From: Agarivorans litoreus
Lineage (GTDB): Bacteria > Pseudomonadota > Gammaproteobacteria > Enterobacterales > Celerinatantimonadaceae
Length of the DNA: 64,000 bases
Reading direction: 5' to 3'
Assembly: GCF_019649015.1 (NCBI RefSeq)
Contig: NZ_BLPI01000001.1
Location: 2,249,001-2,313,000, forward strand
Positions 53,046 through 63,132 of this stretch are shown in pieces. Both the position numbers and the translations under genes were made by a program. The notes beneath the pieces are model-generated. The model was not told the origin of the DNA. It ran no database searches and worked only from the letters and a program-made list of their open reading frames with translations. Numbering within the stretch: the first letter of the stretch is position 1; each line of letters opens with the position of its first letter.

Positions 53046-54827
53046 TTAGCGTTTTATACACTTTTTATAAGTATAGTCCCCTTTGATTTTCCGCCACAAT
53101 CCAAACTTGGTGGTGCTGGGGAACATTACAATTCGGCGAATTTGTTGTAGATCTTGGTGCATGCCGATTGGCCCTGAATCAGTAGCTACTGTAAAAGTAT
53201 AGCCAGCTTGCTTGGCCAGCTGTTTGGTTTGTTGATTGTGATTTCCGTAAGGGTAAGCAAAGGTGGTTAGCTCTCTGCCCAATAGGTTTTCTAGCTCAGC
53301 TTTGTTTTGTTCGATCTCTTTTTGCTGCTCATTTTCATCTAGCTCTGCCAGTTTTGGGTGGTTGAGTGTATGTCCACCGATTTCAACATAGCCACTTTGA
53401 TCAATGTCGCGCATAGTTTGATGGCTCATTAGCTCAAAACGTTGGTCTGGTTTAGTGGGGTGCTGAACATCCCAGCGGTTGTGATCGGTGCCTGTTACTG
53501 CGTAAATAACCGCTTTGAACTGATATTTTTTCAGCAGTGGTAATAACAAGTCGAAGTTATCCTGGTAACCATCGTCAAAGGTGAGAATAATGTAGCGCTT
53601 ACCATGATTAAAGCGATGCTCTAAACCGATGCTGGCTAATTCACTAAACGTGATGGGAGTTAAACCCATGCGTTTAATGGTTTGAAAATGTTCTTCTAAA
53701 CGCGCAACGGTAACGTAGGTGCCATAGGCTCCACTTTGGCTATCATCTTGGGTAACTCGGTGATACATGATGATAGGTACTTCACGTTGTTTGGTATAAA
53801 CGTAAGCGCTTTGGTAGGTCTGTAAAAGCTTTTGGCAAACCGCATCTAGGTCGTATTCGGCTTTTATTGCGTTGATTAATTGCTCGCTTACTTGATGTTG
53901 TTCGTTAAAGCTTGCCAATTGCTTTGCTAGTTGTGGGTAATCTATGTCTAACTCTGTTTTTCCGTCATCGGCAACGTCGCCAAAGTTACTAGCAAGGGCT
54001 GCGGGCAGGTTTTCTGTAGTTATGAAGCCGAGTGCTTTGGCTTCACCCACTGCAAATACCGGCTTTTTACATAATAACGCTTCCATGGCCACTCGACCCG
54101 CACCAATAATGAGATCTGCTTGGGCAATGGTAGAGCGAATGTTGTCGCTGTATCCGCAAAATTCCACCTTATCTTCAAACTCAACAAAGCGAGTATCTAC
54201 TTTGCTGCCGCTAATGATTTGTACTTGGTTGGTGTCTAAATCAATGCACTGTTTGAGTAATTGATAAACTAACTCGCCTTTGGGGCCGGTTAATCGACCA
54301 ATGATTTGGATGACAGGTTTACTGTTGTTGGCGGCAGGCAGTGGAAAGAACTGTTGGCTATCAACGCCATTGCGAATCACGCTTACTTGCTCGCTGGGCA
54401 CGCCTAGGTCACGAATAATTTGCTGGGCGATGTTTTCACATACTGCAACAGCGTGATAACCCAGTGCGTGAAACTTTTTGCGCGAGCGGTGCACTGGTTG
54501 GCGACCGTGCACACTGGTCACCATTGGCGTATTGGTTAGTTTGCAGGCGATATAAGAAGACCATCCAGAAGCACGGCTATGTGCATGTACCAGTTGAATT
54601 TTATATCGAAGAATTAAGTAGATAAGATACAATACGTGCCATACTCTGCGAGGCAGGCTACGTTTGTTAAAGCGCAAGCGAAAGTGCTTGCCTTGATGTG
54701 GGCAGCTTAAGGTATCTGATACATAACATACTTGATGACCTCGTTGAGTGAGTCGATCGCCAACTTGGGTGGCGTAGACTTCGGCTCCAGTCACTTCGAG
54801 TTGTGATAGAGCCATCAAAATATTCAT
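53046..54827 (-). CDS. GT4 glycosyltransferase fused to NodB polysaccharide deacetylase
   Basis: A 593-residue two-domain protein. Residues about 1-345 form a GT-B enzyme of GT4 type (VTGAEVYATQVGDRL; IIGRLTGPKGELVYQLL; ADLIIGAGRVAMEALLCKKPVFAVG). Residues about 350-593 form a carbohydrate esterase 4 deacetylase: IILTFDDGYQDNFDLLLPLL (metal Asp pair), IGGHTLNHPKLAEL (His pair) and FAYPYGNHN. Both active sites look complete, so one chain may add an N-acetylhexosamine and remove its acetyl group, giving a free amine in the LPS core. No signal peptide is seen, so it acts in the cytoplasm. Confidence 0.92.
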   Translation of the reverse strand: MNILMALSQLEVTGAEVYATQVGDRLTQRGHQVCYVSDTLSCPHQGKHFRLRFNKRSLPRRVWHVLYLIYLILRYKIQLVHAHSRASGWSSYIACKLTNTPMVTSVHGRQPVHRSRKKFHALGYHAVAVCENIAQQIIRDLGVPSEQVSVIRNGVDSQQFFPLPAANNSKPVIQIIGRLTGPKGELVYQLLKQCIDLDTNQVQIISGSKVDTRFVEFEDKVEFCGYSDNIRSTIAQADLIIGAGRVAMEALLCKKPVFAVGEAKALGFITTENLPAALASNFGDVADDGKTELDIDYPQLAKQLASFNEQHQVSEQLINAIKAEYDLDAVCQKLLQTYQSAYVYTKQREVPIIMYHRVTQDDSQSGAYGTYVTVARLEEHFQTIKRMGLTPITFSELASIGLEHRFNHGKRYIILTFDDGYQDNFDLLLPLLKKYQFKAVIYAVTGTDHNRWDVQHPTKPDQRFELMSHQTMRDIDQSGYVEIGGHTLNHPKLAELDENEQQKEIEQNKAELENLLGRELTTFAYPYGNHNQQTKQLAKQAGYTFTVATDSGPIGMHQDLQQIRRIVMFPSTTKFGLWRKIKGDYTYKKCIKR

Positions 54828-54958
54828 AAATATGATAGACCTTGCTGCAATTTGGTAACATATTCTACAGAAGTGACTTGGCTACGCCTAGTGATAGTAT
54901 CAAGGTCTATAAAGGCTTAATAATTGAGAACAAATGTGAAGGGTGGCCGTTTATTATT

Positions 54959-57900
54959 GTGAGTAATTCATTAATAAGAGTCTGTTCACTGATTAAAGTG
55001 TTAAAGCCAATCTTACCGCTCATTTTGTTAAGCTTGGCGATGGTCTCGTTAAAGGCCGAAGCGCGTACTGCTCGGGTACTAATGCTTAACTCTTATCCTG
55101 CCGGTTTACAATGGGATGCTAGCTTCGATAGAGGACTGCGCCAACAAGTCGGTAATCGCTCGGTGTGGTTGTATAATCACCGAATACAGCCAAGCCCTTC
55201 GCAAGATCCAAGTTATCGTTTAGCCCAATTCGATTTGCTCAATGAGATCATTCTTTATTACCAATTTGATTTAGTGGTGACTGTGGGCGAGCAAGCCTTA
55301 CACACTGCTTTAGCCCTGCAAGATGAAGCGATACTTCAAGCGCCAATTGTGGCTGCTGGTGCTGATTTATCAGCTTATATGGGACCTAGAGAACGGCGTA
55401 TAACGGGCATTCATGAGCAGCTACCAATGCGTGAAAATCTGCTGTTGATCCGTCAGTTGATCCCTGATTTGGAAGCTATTCACCTATTGGCAGGCGATAG
55501 TCTATCTAGCAAGGGTATTGTGAAAGAGTTTGTGCAGCTGGCCGAGCAATTTGCGATTCCTTATACCCTATGGCAAGAGCAAGATTATGAAGAAGTAAAA
55601 GCAAAGACCTCGCTGTTAAGTGCCAAGCAAGCCGTATTGTTAGGAGCGTTGCAACAATCACAAATTGGCAATACTCAGCTCACAGAGCAAGCTATTCAGT
55701 CTCTATCTATGGTATCACGAGCACCTATTTATAGTTTATGGGAGCATGCAATCGGTAATGGTGCTGTGGGTGGTTTTGTTAGCTTACCTCAGCCTCTTGG
55801 ACAGGCGATCGGTGACACCGTGTTGCAAGTGTTACAAGGCACCGATGTGCGTGACATTGCTATTAGTGCTCGTGGTCCTCAAACCTATTTATTTGATAAC
55901 AAGCAGCTAGTCCGTTGGAAAGTACCGCGCGCTAACTTGGCAGAAAATAGTCGTTTTCTTAACCAGCAAGCTTATAAAACGCTGCCGCAGCGTTATCAAG
56001 GGGCATTGTTGGTTGGCATTACTTTCTTGCTGGCGAGTTTGCTTTTGTATGCCCAGTGGCGAGCATTAACCCGAACCAAGCTAGAACTGTTTGAACAGGG
56101 TGAGCAGTTAGACTCGGTATTTGTGTTTACCGAGCAAGCCAGCGCATTGTTAGATGAGAATGGTCATGTAAAACTGTTAAATCAAGCCTTAATGGATTTG
56201 CTTGGCGAGCGAGCTAATTACATTATTGGTAATTCTTTGCTTGATAGTGATATGTGGCAACATCAAGAACCTGTAAAACAGCAATTGAGAGATGCTATCG
56301 CGAAAAGTTTAGCCGGCGAAAAAGTTAGATTTCAGGCTGAATTAAACCTTAATGGTCGTAAGGTACTTTATGATTTTGCGCTAAGTCCACAAAGTGCTAC
56401 CAAGGGGATTGTTGAACAAGTATTGTTGGAGCTGCGGGACTTAGAGTTAATTCAGCTAGAGCATCGTCAGCTTAAACAAAGCGAACAACACTATCGTTTG
56501 TTGTTTGAACAAAGCCCAGCCCTATTGATGCTAGTGAATCGTTTAGGGGTAATTGTTTGCTGTAATCAAGTAGCGGCTAAACATCTTGGTATGGATAAAA
56601 AACAGCTTGAGTTGTCTCAGCTGCGTAGTTTGTATGCCGAGCAATTACAGCAGATGTCCTTGTTAGAGTATCTCCAAGGCATTGGCAGTAGCAAAGTTAC
56701 CCGACAAATTGCCTATAAAACGGGTGACAATCAGCAACTTTGGTTTAAAGAATCTTTTGTTCGGATGGCCGAAGAAGACTTGTACATGTTGGTATGTGAG
56801 GACATTACAGCCACGCGTAATTTAGCTGAAGAATTAGATTTTTATGCCAATTTTGACTTGCTCACAGGCATCTATAATCGAGGGTTTTTTGAGCGACGAT
56901 TAGAATTGTTGCTTAATTCTTCGCAGTCTGGTGAGCAGCTGCACGCCTTGCTCTTTATCGATTTAGCCCAATTTAAAGTAATTAACGATACCTTTGGTCA
57001 TGGTTCGGGTGATCAGGCCTTGAAGCAGGTCGCCGGAGTATTGGAACAAATGATCCCAGAGTCTGCCGTAGTGGCACGTTTGGGCAGTGATGAGTTTGCC
57101 ATTTTGCTTGAAGATAGCTCGCAACAGGGCTGCTTAGATTTTGCTAACTTGGTGATTGACCGACTAAATGATACTCACTACGTCCGTGATGAACGAATGT
57201 TCAGCTTTGGTTGTAGTATCGGCGTAACCCTATTCCAGCAGCAACAGGGCTCTTCACAAGAGGTATTGGCACAAGCTGATAACGCATGTTTCACAGCTAA
57301 ATCTTTAGGCCGTAGCCGCGTTTATTTATATCAAATGGACGATCAGATGTTGCTTGAGCGCCAAGGGCAGATGGAATGGGTAACCCGTATCCAAAAAGCG
57401 CTGCGTGAAGAACGATTCTTACTATACGCGCAAGCTATTGTGCCGGTTAAACCGAGTGAGAGTGATTACCTTCACTACGAAGTACTATTAAGAATGATCG
57501 ACGAAGAAGGCCGAGTTGTGCCTCCTGGGGCGTTTCTACCCGCGGCAGAAAACTACAACCTTGCCGATCAAATTGACCGAGTTGTAATTCAAAAAACATT
57601 GCAGTGGTTATCTGAAAATCCCGGGCATTTAACTCGTCTTAACATGTGTTCGATGAATCTGTCTGGGCAATCGCTAGGTAGCTCAGAGTTTGTTGCGTGG
57701 TTATTGCAAACGCTGGAAGATAGTGCGCTACCAATGAATAAGCTCTGTTTTGAGACAACCGAAACCGTGGCTATTGCGAACTTGGATGTTGCCACCGAGT
57801 TCTTTAATAAAGTGCGTAAATTGGGTTGTAAAATTGCACTTGATGATTTTGGTTCGGGTTTATCCTCTTTCGGCTATTTGAAAAACTTGCCGATCGATTA

Positions 57901-58126
57901 CCTCAAAATCGACGGTATTTTCATTCGTGACTTAGCAAGCGATCAGATGGATGCCGCGATTGTAAGAAGCATTAATCAGATGTCCCATGTGATGGGTAAG
58001 AAGACCATTGCTGAGTTTGTTGAGAACGAAGCCATTAACAAGGTTTTGGCTGATATTGGTGTTGATTATGCTCAGGGGTATCACTTTGGCAAGCCGGTTC
58101 CTATTGAGATGCTGGTTTTGAACTAA
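54959..58126 (+). CDS. Periplasmic-sensor PAS-PAS-GGDEF-EAL protein
   Basis: About 1055 residues from GTG 54959; an ATG at 54842 is open but gives a 39-residue tail before a normal signal-anchor ([18 protein letters not shown]). A periplasmic ABC-substrate-binding-like domain (about 40-340 of this start) is followed by a membrane helix, two PAS-like domains, GGDEF and EAL. The cyclase signature is GSDEF instead of GGDEF, so synthesis of c-di-GMP may be weak or absent. The EAL has [43 protein letters not shown] and QGYHFGKP, consistent with activity. Probably a ligand-controlled phosphodiesterase. It is divergent from the GT4-deacetylase gene. Confidence 0.88.
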   Translation: MSNSLIRVCSLIKVLKPILPLILLSLAMVSLKAEARTARVLMLNSYPAGLQWDASFDRGLRQQVGNRSVWLYNHRIQPSPSQDPSYRLAQFDLLNEIILYYQFDLVVTVGEQALHTALALQDEAILQAPIVAAGADLSAYMGPRERRITGIHEQLPMRENLLLIRQLIPDLEAIHLLAGDSLSSKGIVKEFVQLAEQFAIPYTLWQEQDYEEVKAKTSLLSAKQAVLLGALQQSQIGNTQLTEQAIQSLSMVSRAPIYSLWEHAIGNGAVGGFVSLPQPLGQAIGDTVLQVLQGTDVRDIAISARGPQTYLFDNKQLVRWKVPRANLAENSRFLNQQAYKTLPQRYQGALLVGITFLLASLLLYAQWRALTRTKLELFEQGEQLDSVFVFTEQASALLDENGHVKLLNQALMDLLGERANYIIGNSLLDSDMWQHQEPVKQQLRDAIAKSLAGEKVRFQAELNLNGRKVLYDFALSPQSATKGIVEQVLLELRDLELIQLEHRQLKQSEQHYRLLFEQSPALLMLVNRLGVIVCCNQVAAKHLGMDKKQLELSQLRSLYAEQLQQMSLLEYLQGIGSSKVTRQIAYKTGDNQQLWFKESFVRMAEEDLYMLVCEDITATRNLAEELDFYANFDLLTGIYNRGFFERRLELLLNSSQSGEQLHALLFIDLAQFKVINDTFGHGSGDQALKQVAGVLEQMIPESAVVARLGSDEFAILLEDSSQQGCLDFANLVIDRLNDTHYVRDERMFSFGCSIGVTLFQQQQGSSQEVLAQADNACFTAKSLGRSRVYLYQMDDQMLLERQGQMEWVTRIQKALREERFLLYAQAIVPVKPSESDYLHYEVLLRMIDEEGRVVPPGAFLPAAENYNLADQIDRVVIQKTLQWLSENPGHLTRLNMCSMNLSGQSLGSSEFVAWLLQTLEDSALPMNKLCFETTETVAIANLDVATEFFNKVRKLGCKIALDDFGSGLSSFGYLKNLPIDYLKIDGIFIRDLASDQMDAAIVRSINQMSHVMGKKTIAEFVENEAINKVLADIGVDYAQGYHFGKPVPIEMLVLN

Positions 58127-58170
58127 GTATTATTTGTTACACTTGTTTTATTTCTATTTGGAGCCCCGCC

Positions 58171-58929
58171 TTGGATAGCCTGCAGCCGCGCTTATATTGT
58201 GAGCCAACCGCCGACAATGACTATGCCAATAAGCTAATAGAGCGTTTCGCCATGCAGCGCTGTGAACAGTTGCCTGAAACTGGTTTTTGTTTGGTGCTTG
58301 ATGGTGAGAGTTTAGCCTTGCGCTACTGTGATGAGGCTAAATTGGGCGACGTTAAAGTCGATTTTCTAGCCGGGCGGGTTGCCCACCGTCGTCAATATGG
58401 TGGTGCGGAAGCGGTGAGTAAAGCGGTTGGCGTAAAAAAAGGTCAGCGCCCCAGTGTTATAGATGGCACGGCGGGTTTAGGCCGAGATGCTTTTGTATTG
58501 GCTAATCTTGGCTGTGAGGTCACCATGTTAGAGCGCTCCCCTTGGGTGGCAGCCTTACTTGATGACGGATTGCGGCGTGCCAGAGCAGACGCCGACATTG
58601 GCTCTTGGGTTACAGAGCGAATGCGCTTGATATACGCAAGCAGTATTGATGATCTAGCTCATCAACAATTACAGGCCGACGTGGTTTATTTAGACCCCAT
58701 GTATCCTCACCGGAAAAAATCTGCACAAGTAAAAAAAGAAATGCGAGTTTTTCAGCTACTGGTAGGCGCAGACTTAGATGCAGACTTGTTGTTGGAGCAA
58801 GCATTGAAAGTTGCAAAAAAACGGGTAGTGGTTAAAAGACCAAATTATGCAGAACCTCTAGCAGGTAAAGTTGCCCATAATCATTTAAGTACTAAAACTC
58901 ACCGCTTCGATATTTATTCCCTTATTTAA
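58171..58929 (+). CDS. rsmJ: 16S rRNA (guanine1516-N2)-methyltransferase
   Basis: A 252-residue AdoMet enzyme (RsmJ/YhiQ). TTG start with GGAG seven bases before. The AdoMet loop is [20 protein letters not shown] and the catalytic motif [15 protein letters not shown] (DPMYP variant of NPPY), both family hallmarks. It modifies G1516 in the 30S subunit. It is 44 bases after the GGDEF-EAL gene and probably has its own promoter. A hairpin follows the stop. Confidence 0.95.
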   Translation: MDSLQPRLYCEPTADNDYANKLIERFAMQRCEQLPETGFCLVLDGESLALRYCDEAKLGDVKVDFLAGRVAHRRQYGGAEAVSKAVGVKKGQRPSVIDGTAGLGRDAFVLANLGCEVTMLERSPWVAALLDDGLRRARADADIGSWVTERMRLIYASSIDDLAHQQLQADVVYLDPMYPHRKKSAQVKKEMRVFQLLVGADLDADLLLEQALKVAKKRVVVKRPNYAEPLAGKVAHNHLSTKTHRFDIYSLI

Positions 58930-58959
58930 GTCATGCTTTGTTAGTTACCCTGTAACTAT

Positions 58960-58987
58960 CTTGGGGCGACCACGCTGTCACCCCAAG
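58960..58987 (+). terminator. Hairpin after rsmJ
   Basis: CTTGGGG-C-GAC and GTC-A-CCCCAAG form an almost perfect stem with one mismatch and a 6-nt loop. There is no strong T tract, so termination may be partial. Confidence 0.6.
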
Positions 58988-59128
58988 ATAATCGGTTTAT
59001 CTGTTGATATTGCTCAACTTTCTTAAGGAATTCGAAGCTGTTTTTAACTGAATATAATTGATTGTTTAGGTTAATTATTTTTAAAAAACAGGGGCTTATC
59101 ATTGCTTAGAGGTAAATGATTCGATTCC

Positions 59129-59142
59129 TTGATCTAGATCAC
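59129..59142 (+). promoter_or_regulatory. FNR-like box
   Basis: TTGATCTAGATCAC matches TTGAT-N4-ATCAA at nine of ten specified positions. It lies 175 bases before an orphan terminator on the same strand, with no reading frame between. A good -10 box at the usual class II spacing (about 59165) is not evident, which weakens the case. Confidence 0.35.
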
Positions 59143-59149
59143 GGATGCA

Positions 59150-59331
59150 TCTAATTTAAGTGAGCTTGATCTAGTTTCTTGTGATTGACTGGGAAAATGC
59201 TTGCATCAAGAAAACGCTATCATTACTCTATTTCCATCGTTCCAAGGATTGGCGCGATATCGAAAGAAATAAGATCTGACCTTTGTTGACCGACAGAAAA
59301 ATTGGAGAAGCCATTGCTTCTCCTTTTTTTT
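59150..59331 (+). ncRNA. Candidate small RNA ending at an orphan terminator
   Basis: No coding frame explains the strong terminator at 59304-59331. An FNR-like box lies upstream. Start point and identity are guesses, and the sequence is not a recognised sRNA family. The transcript could instead be a long rsmJ 3' end. Confidence 0.25.
59304..59331 (+). terminator. Strong intrinsic terminator without an upstream gene
   Basis: GGAGAAGC-CATT-GCTTCTCC is a perfect 8-bp stem followed by eight T residues. The nearest plus-strand gene (rsmJ) ended 375 bases earlier and has its own hairpin. Confidence 0.85.
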
Positions 59332-59361
59332 CGCCTGCAATTTGTAGGGAGGTTGTTACTA

Positions 59362-59618
59362 GGGTCTGTTGATCTTTGCTGATGGTTTTTGCAGCAATTT
59401 ATTAGCCATTTAGACAAGGCAATGAGTGTGCAGTTAAGTGGGCTTAATAATCACTCGCTAACGCTGAGTAAATGGCTAAGAAATGCTGCCCGAAGGGTTC
59501 GGATAAGCAAACTTTACTCTTTGTTAAGCCCTTCTAGCCCACTAGGCTTCTAAGTGCTCGCCGCGATTAAAGCCCGCTTATCTCGAACAAAATTTCAACA
59601 CCAAAGATCAACAGACCC
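59362..59618. mobile_element. MITE-like foldback element, copy 2
   Basis: 257 bp with perfect terminal repeats GGGTCTGTTGATCTTTG / CAAAGATCAACAGACCC, flanked by TA on both sides (59360-59361 and 59619-59620), as expected for a TA target duplication. It is inverted relative to the copy at 16189-16367 and carries about 78 extra bases in one arm (from TTTACTCTTTG to TTATCTCGAA). It codes for nothing. The right end touches the stop codon of the GNAT gene. Confidence 0.85.
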
Positions 59619-60025
59619 TAAAGCGCTTTCGCCATTTTTACGTACGCAACACCGTGTTTATCAAAGGCTTCGCTAGTTACCAAAAAGCCTAAACCTTGAT
59701 AAAAACCTATAGCGCTGCAACGTGCGTCAAACCAAAAACTGGTTAATGGTTTACCCGCTTGTTGCTCAACCAAGTAGTTGAGCATTTCGCTCCCGTAACC
59801 TTTCCCTTGGTGCTCGGGCAAACAGGCAAATTTACGCAGCCGAATCTCGTTTCCACTAGTAAATAACGAAGCCACCATGATGAGTTGGCCATTAAGGTAA
59901 GCACCATAGTGCTCACCTGTGTCATCTTCAGGTACTCGACAAAAAGCTAAATCATGGCTTGGCCATAGTACTTGTTGGCGAATTACTAGGGTTTGTTCAG
60001 CGCTAATTGTGTGAATGTCTATCAT
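59618..60025 (-). CDS. GNAT N-acetyltransferase
   Basis: A 135-residue acetyltransferase from ATG 60025 (MIDIHTISAEQTLVIRQQVLWP). The acetyl-CoA loop is LPEHQGKGYGSEMLNYLVEQ (Q/R-x-x-G-x-G), and the C-terminal AIGFYQGLGF is the usual motif B. ATG overlaps the fabV TGA by four bases, so it is coupled to fabV. The substrate is unknown. Its TAG stop ends exactly at the MITE terminus; the inferred pre-insertion site also gives TAG, so the element left the protein unchanged. Confidence 0.9.
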   Translation of the reverse strand: MIDIHTISAEQTLVIRQQVLWPSHDLAFCRVPEDDTGEHYGAYLNGQLIMVASLFTSGNEIRLRKFACLPEHQGKGYGSEMLNYLVEQQAGKPLTSFWFDARCSAIGFYQGLGFLVTSEAFDKHGVAYVKMAKAL

Positions 60026-61215
60026 GGTTTGAGCTTGCTTAAAGCTTCTACATCGCAAGCTTGCTGATAGTCTACCCCAGCTACTGCAAAGCCATTTAGT
60101 CGTAAAAACGCTGTTTTGTAACCGTCAAAATCGGTGGTTTGCTTGAAGTTATCTGCTGTAATCGTAGGGTAACGTAAGTCTATTTGCTGTTGCACCTGTG
60201 GACTTAGCTCTAGGTCGTCAATACGTAGTTGATTTAACGTGTCTAAATGAACTTGACCATCTTGTGGGTAGAGGTGTTGGCTAAATAGCCGATAAGCCTG
60301 CTCAATGCATTCTTCGTGGCTGCCTTGCTCTTTCATTACTTTGTACAGTAAAGCTATGTAGGGCGACATTACTGGGATATAGACACTGGCTTTCGTTACC
60401 AAGGCTTTACATACACAAGCGTAGGCATGGCCGCTTACCTGCGTTTGTAGCTGTTTATCCAGCTCTTGTGCAGTGACATGTAGGTGCTGTTTAGCTCGGC
60501 CAATGGTGCCATCGCGATAAATTGCCGCGGTGCGTTCTGGTCCTACGTAGGAATAAGCAATGGTATTGCAGCCTTGGGCTAGTACACCGGCTTGTTGCAG
60601 TGCATCTATCCAGTTTCGCCACTCATCGCCGCCCATGACTTTAGTGGTGGCTTCCACTTCTGCGGCATTGGCCAATTCTACAGTTTGTGGTTCTAGCTGT
60701 TCGGTTTCTAGGTTAATGCTTAAGCCATGTAGTGGCGCGTCGGTGGTTTTTAGTACTGATTGCCATTGGCCAGATTCGGTTTTGCGCTTACCCGTAGCCA
60801 AACTGTAAATCACCAAATCTACTTTGCCGCCAAACTCTTGCTTAATGTACTCAATAACTTGGCTGCGCATAGCCGGATCAAAAGCATCGCCAATGAAGTT
60901 TTTGGCGATTAAACCCTGTTCCTCGGCAAGCTCTCTACAATAGATATTATTGTACCAGCCGGCACTGCCTAAGCCTTTTTCATTAGGGCCGCGCTCGAAG
61001 GATACGCCAATGGTATCGGCTCCTCCTGCTAAGGCTAAACTCAAGCGAGAGGCTAAACCAAAGCCAGAAGACGCTCCCAAAATTAGCACTTTTTTGGCGC
61101 CGTTTATTGGCGCTTGTTGCTGTATATATTCTGCTTGTTGTTGCAGATAGGCTTTACAACCTGACGGATGACAATTGCGAGCGATATTGCCAGTGAGTTG
61201 TGGAGAAATAAGCAT
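60022..61215 (-). CDS. fabV: Trans-2-enoyl-ACP/CoA reductase FabV
   Basis: A 397-residue NADH-dependent enoyl reductase, the triclosan-resistant type found in Vibrio and Pseudomonas. ATG 61215 is chosen: GGAG lies eight bases before and MLISPQLTGNIARNCHPSGC aligns with the family start; upstream ATGs (61227, 61245) add unconserved residues. Cofactor site VLILGASSGFGLASRLSLA, and the Tyr-x8-Lys active site in YIALLYKVMK. It completes each fatty-acid elongation round. It is coupled to the GNAT gene. Confidence 0.97.
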   Translation of the reverse strand: MLISPQLTGNIARNCHPSGCKAYLQQQAEYIQQQAPINGAKKVLILGASSGFGLASRLSLALAGGADTIGVSFERGPNEKGLGSAGWYNNIYCRELAEEQGLIAKNFIGDAFDPAMRSQVIEYIKQEFGGKVDLVIYSLATGKRKTESGQWQSVLKTTDAPLHGLSINLETEQLEPQTVELANAAEVEATTKVMGGDEWRNWIDALQQAGVLAQGCNTIAYSYVGPERTAAIYRDGTIGRAKQHLHVTAQELDKQLQTQVSGHAYACVCKALVTKASVYIPVMSPYIALLYKVMKEQGSHEECIEQAYRLFSQHLYPQDGQVHLDTLNQLRIDDLELSPQVQQQIDLRYPTITADNFKQTTDFDGYKTAFLRLNGFAVAGVDYQQACDVEALSKLKP

Positions 61216-61303
61216 GGTCGACTCCATGAAAAAGTAATGCAACAAGTGTAATGGATGACTTAAACCAGTAAGTTACACCATATCAAGCTAACGCTCGAAT
61301 GCT

Positions 61304-62947
61304 TTATGGCTGTTGATTAATTGCTACTAACTTGGATTTACGTTTACGCTGGGCTTTTTGTTGGTACATGGTCATATCAGCTCGGTAAAACAACTGCTCT
61401 GCGTCTTGGCAATCGTCGGTGCTGGCGCTGCCAAAGCTAATGCCACTTTGCGCGGTGCCATTTAGTTGGATGATTTTGTCGGCAATGGCCAGTTTTTCGT
61501 CAATCTCACTGCAAGATAAGGTGTCGGAAAAGGCCGCAAACTCATCGCCGCCAATGCGGTAAAGCTTCACTTGGTCGCTAAGCACCATGTTGAGCGCTTC
61601 AGCCACTAACTTAATTAGCTTGTCGCCTTCTTGGTGGCCAGCATGGTCATTAATGCTTTTTAGATAATCAATGTCGACTAAGGCGAGGCTGGTGTGATGC
61701 TCTTCATCAAATTTAATGTTGCTTACATACTCGTTAAAGGCATAGCGGTTTTTTAAGCCAGTTAGGGCATCTAAACGTGCAGCATCGCGCTCTTCACTCA
61801 GCTGCTTAGCGACTAATAAGGACTCTAAGGTGAGTCGCTTAAATTTGTAGTGCAACGCCAGTGACATGAACAAAGTACTAAAAATACAGCTCAGTAGAAT
61901 GGATAAGTCGGCCGCCAACAAGGTGGTGGTGTTTTTAGGCACAACGGCCATTGCTAACAGTAATGCGGGTATTAGTAATAGCAGGGTTGATAGTATGAAA
62001 AGCTGCGCCTGCTTCGAGCCTTGACGCCAGCATTGTAAAGCACTAGAAAGCGCTAATACCACCCACAGTAAGATCACGCAGTAGACCAAAACTACCGCCC
62101 AATTTACCCAAATAACAGCAACCGGAATACTGAGTAAACACAGTGCAATTAGGTAGCGACTTGCTAGCCACAGCTTCGGTGCATATTGCTGCAAACTGAG
62201 AAAACGGCAGTAAAACAACACACTAAAGATTGGAATCAATAGCACGGGTAATAGGTGTACCTGAGTAATGCGTAGATGCAATAAGTGCGCAGCAACATGG
62301 AAAACCAAGGCTAAAGCTAGAGTAATGGAAAATAAGTAGCCGCTGAAGTAGGCAAATACGCGATCTTGCTGCACTAGGCCAACTGCACCGTTGTAGATGG
62401 CCAAAATCAGTAAACCGCCTAAGCACAAGGTAATCACACTCGCTCGCCAGTGGTATAGCTGGCTCATGGCCGATTTGTGACCAAAGCTGAGCTGCGGTTG
62501 TTCGGTATAATATTGACTAGAAATGCGGGTAATCAGCCAGTATCCACCTAAACTGGGTGTATCAATGTGGCGGGCATAGCTAAATAAGTACTCATAAGGA
62601 TGTAGGTAACCACTGCTAAGATGGCGTATTTGGTTACCTTCTGAATAAAGGTAGTAATCAATGTTTTCGATAATTGGGCCGTCTACGCTGGCTATCCATT
62701 GATTTGGTTGAGAGATATTTATCTTTTTTACTAGCCAATAGCTGCCGCCACTAAGTTTTACCCGATCAACTTGGCTAAGTTTATTTAGCCAGCTGGGTAT
62801 ATCGCTATAGCGGTGCGGTAATACTTGTTGGTCTTCTGCTAAGTAGATTTGCTGTGAACTGGCATTCAAATCGGCAGCAATTGCAGGCTTATAACAGGCC
62901 AAATATAAAGTTAGCGCTAAGCTAATAAAAAATCTAAAAGCAGACAT
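61304..62947 (-). CDS. Membrane diguanylate cyclase with 7TMR-DISM sensor
   Basis: A 547-residue protein. Signal peptide (MSAFRFFISLALTLYLA), then a periplasmic beta-sandwich of about 130 residues (7TMR-DISMED2-like: SGGSYWLVKKINI), seven or more membrane helices (about 165-370) and a GGDEF domain (about 390-540) with LDALTGLKNRYAFNEY, LVDIDYLKSINDHAGHQEGD and an intact YRIGGDEF. It should make c-di-GMP in response to a periplasmic, possibly carbohydrate, ligand. No RxxD inhibitory site is obvious. It stands alone between fabV and the dehydrogenase. Confidence 0.92.
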   Translation of the reverse strand: MSAFRFFISLALTLYLACYKPAIAADLNASSQQIYLAEDQQVLPHRYSDIPSWLNKLSQVDRVKLSGGSYWLVKKINISQPNQWIASVDGPIIENIDYYLYSEGNQIRHLSSGYLHPYEYLFSYARHIDTPSLGGYWLITRISSQYYTEQPQLSFGHKSAMSQLYHWRASVITLCLGGLLILAIYNGAVGLVQQDRVFAYFSGYLFSITLALALVFHVAAHLLHLRITQVHLLPVLLIPIFSVLFYCRFLSLQQYAPKLWLASRYLIALCLLSIPVAVIWVNWAVVLVYCVILLWVVLALSSALQCWRQGSKQAQLFILSTLLLLIPALLLAMAVVPKNTTTLLAADLSILLSCIFSTLFMSLALHYKFKRLTLESLLVAKQLSEERDAARLDALTGLKNRYAFNEYVSNIKFDEEHHTSLALVDIDYLKSINDHAGHQEGDKLIKLVAEALNMVLSDQVKLYRIGGDEFAAFSDTLSCSEIDEKLAIADKIIQLNGTAQSGISFGSASTDDCQDAEQLFYRADMTMYQQKAQRKRKSKLVAINQQP

Positions 62948-63080
62948 AAGCGTTTGTATCGTTCATCCTTGTTTCAACAAAGCTGCAAATAGCATAGAGC
63001 AAACTACCGATAATGATAAGCTTTGTTGGCAATAGTTGGATGCTAACATATTTATTGATTTTTTAGTCACTTAAATGAAA

Positions 63081-63110
63081 AAAGCCCCATGGCGTTTAAC
63101 CACAGGGCTT
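63081..63110. terminator. Terminator after the dehydrogenase gene
   Basis: AAGCCC (with CATGG) and CCA/CAGGGCTT form an imperfect stem; on the minus strand it is followed by a T run, about 20 bases after the stop at 63133. Confidence 0.7.
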
Positions 63111-63132
63111 GTTTTGTAGCGTTTTTAAGGGT

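Noticed and set aside
54842-54958. Upstream start for the GGDEF-EAL protein
   Set aside because: It would put 39 polar residues before a normal signal-anchor and lies in the promoter gap of a divergent gene; GTG 54959 is preferred, though with a weak RBS.
59223-59417. 64-residue minus-strand frame at the MITE edge
   Set aside because: It crosses the terminator and the element end and has no RBS or family.
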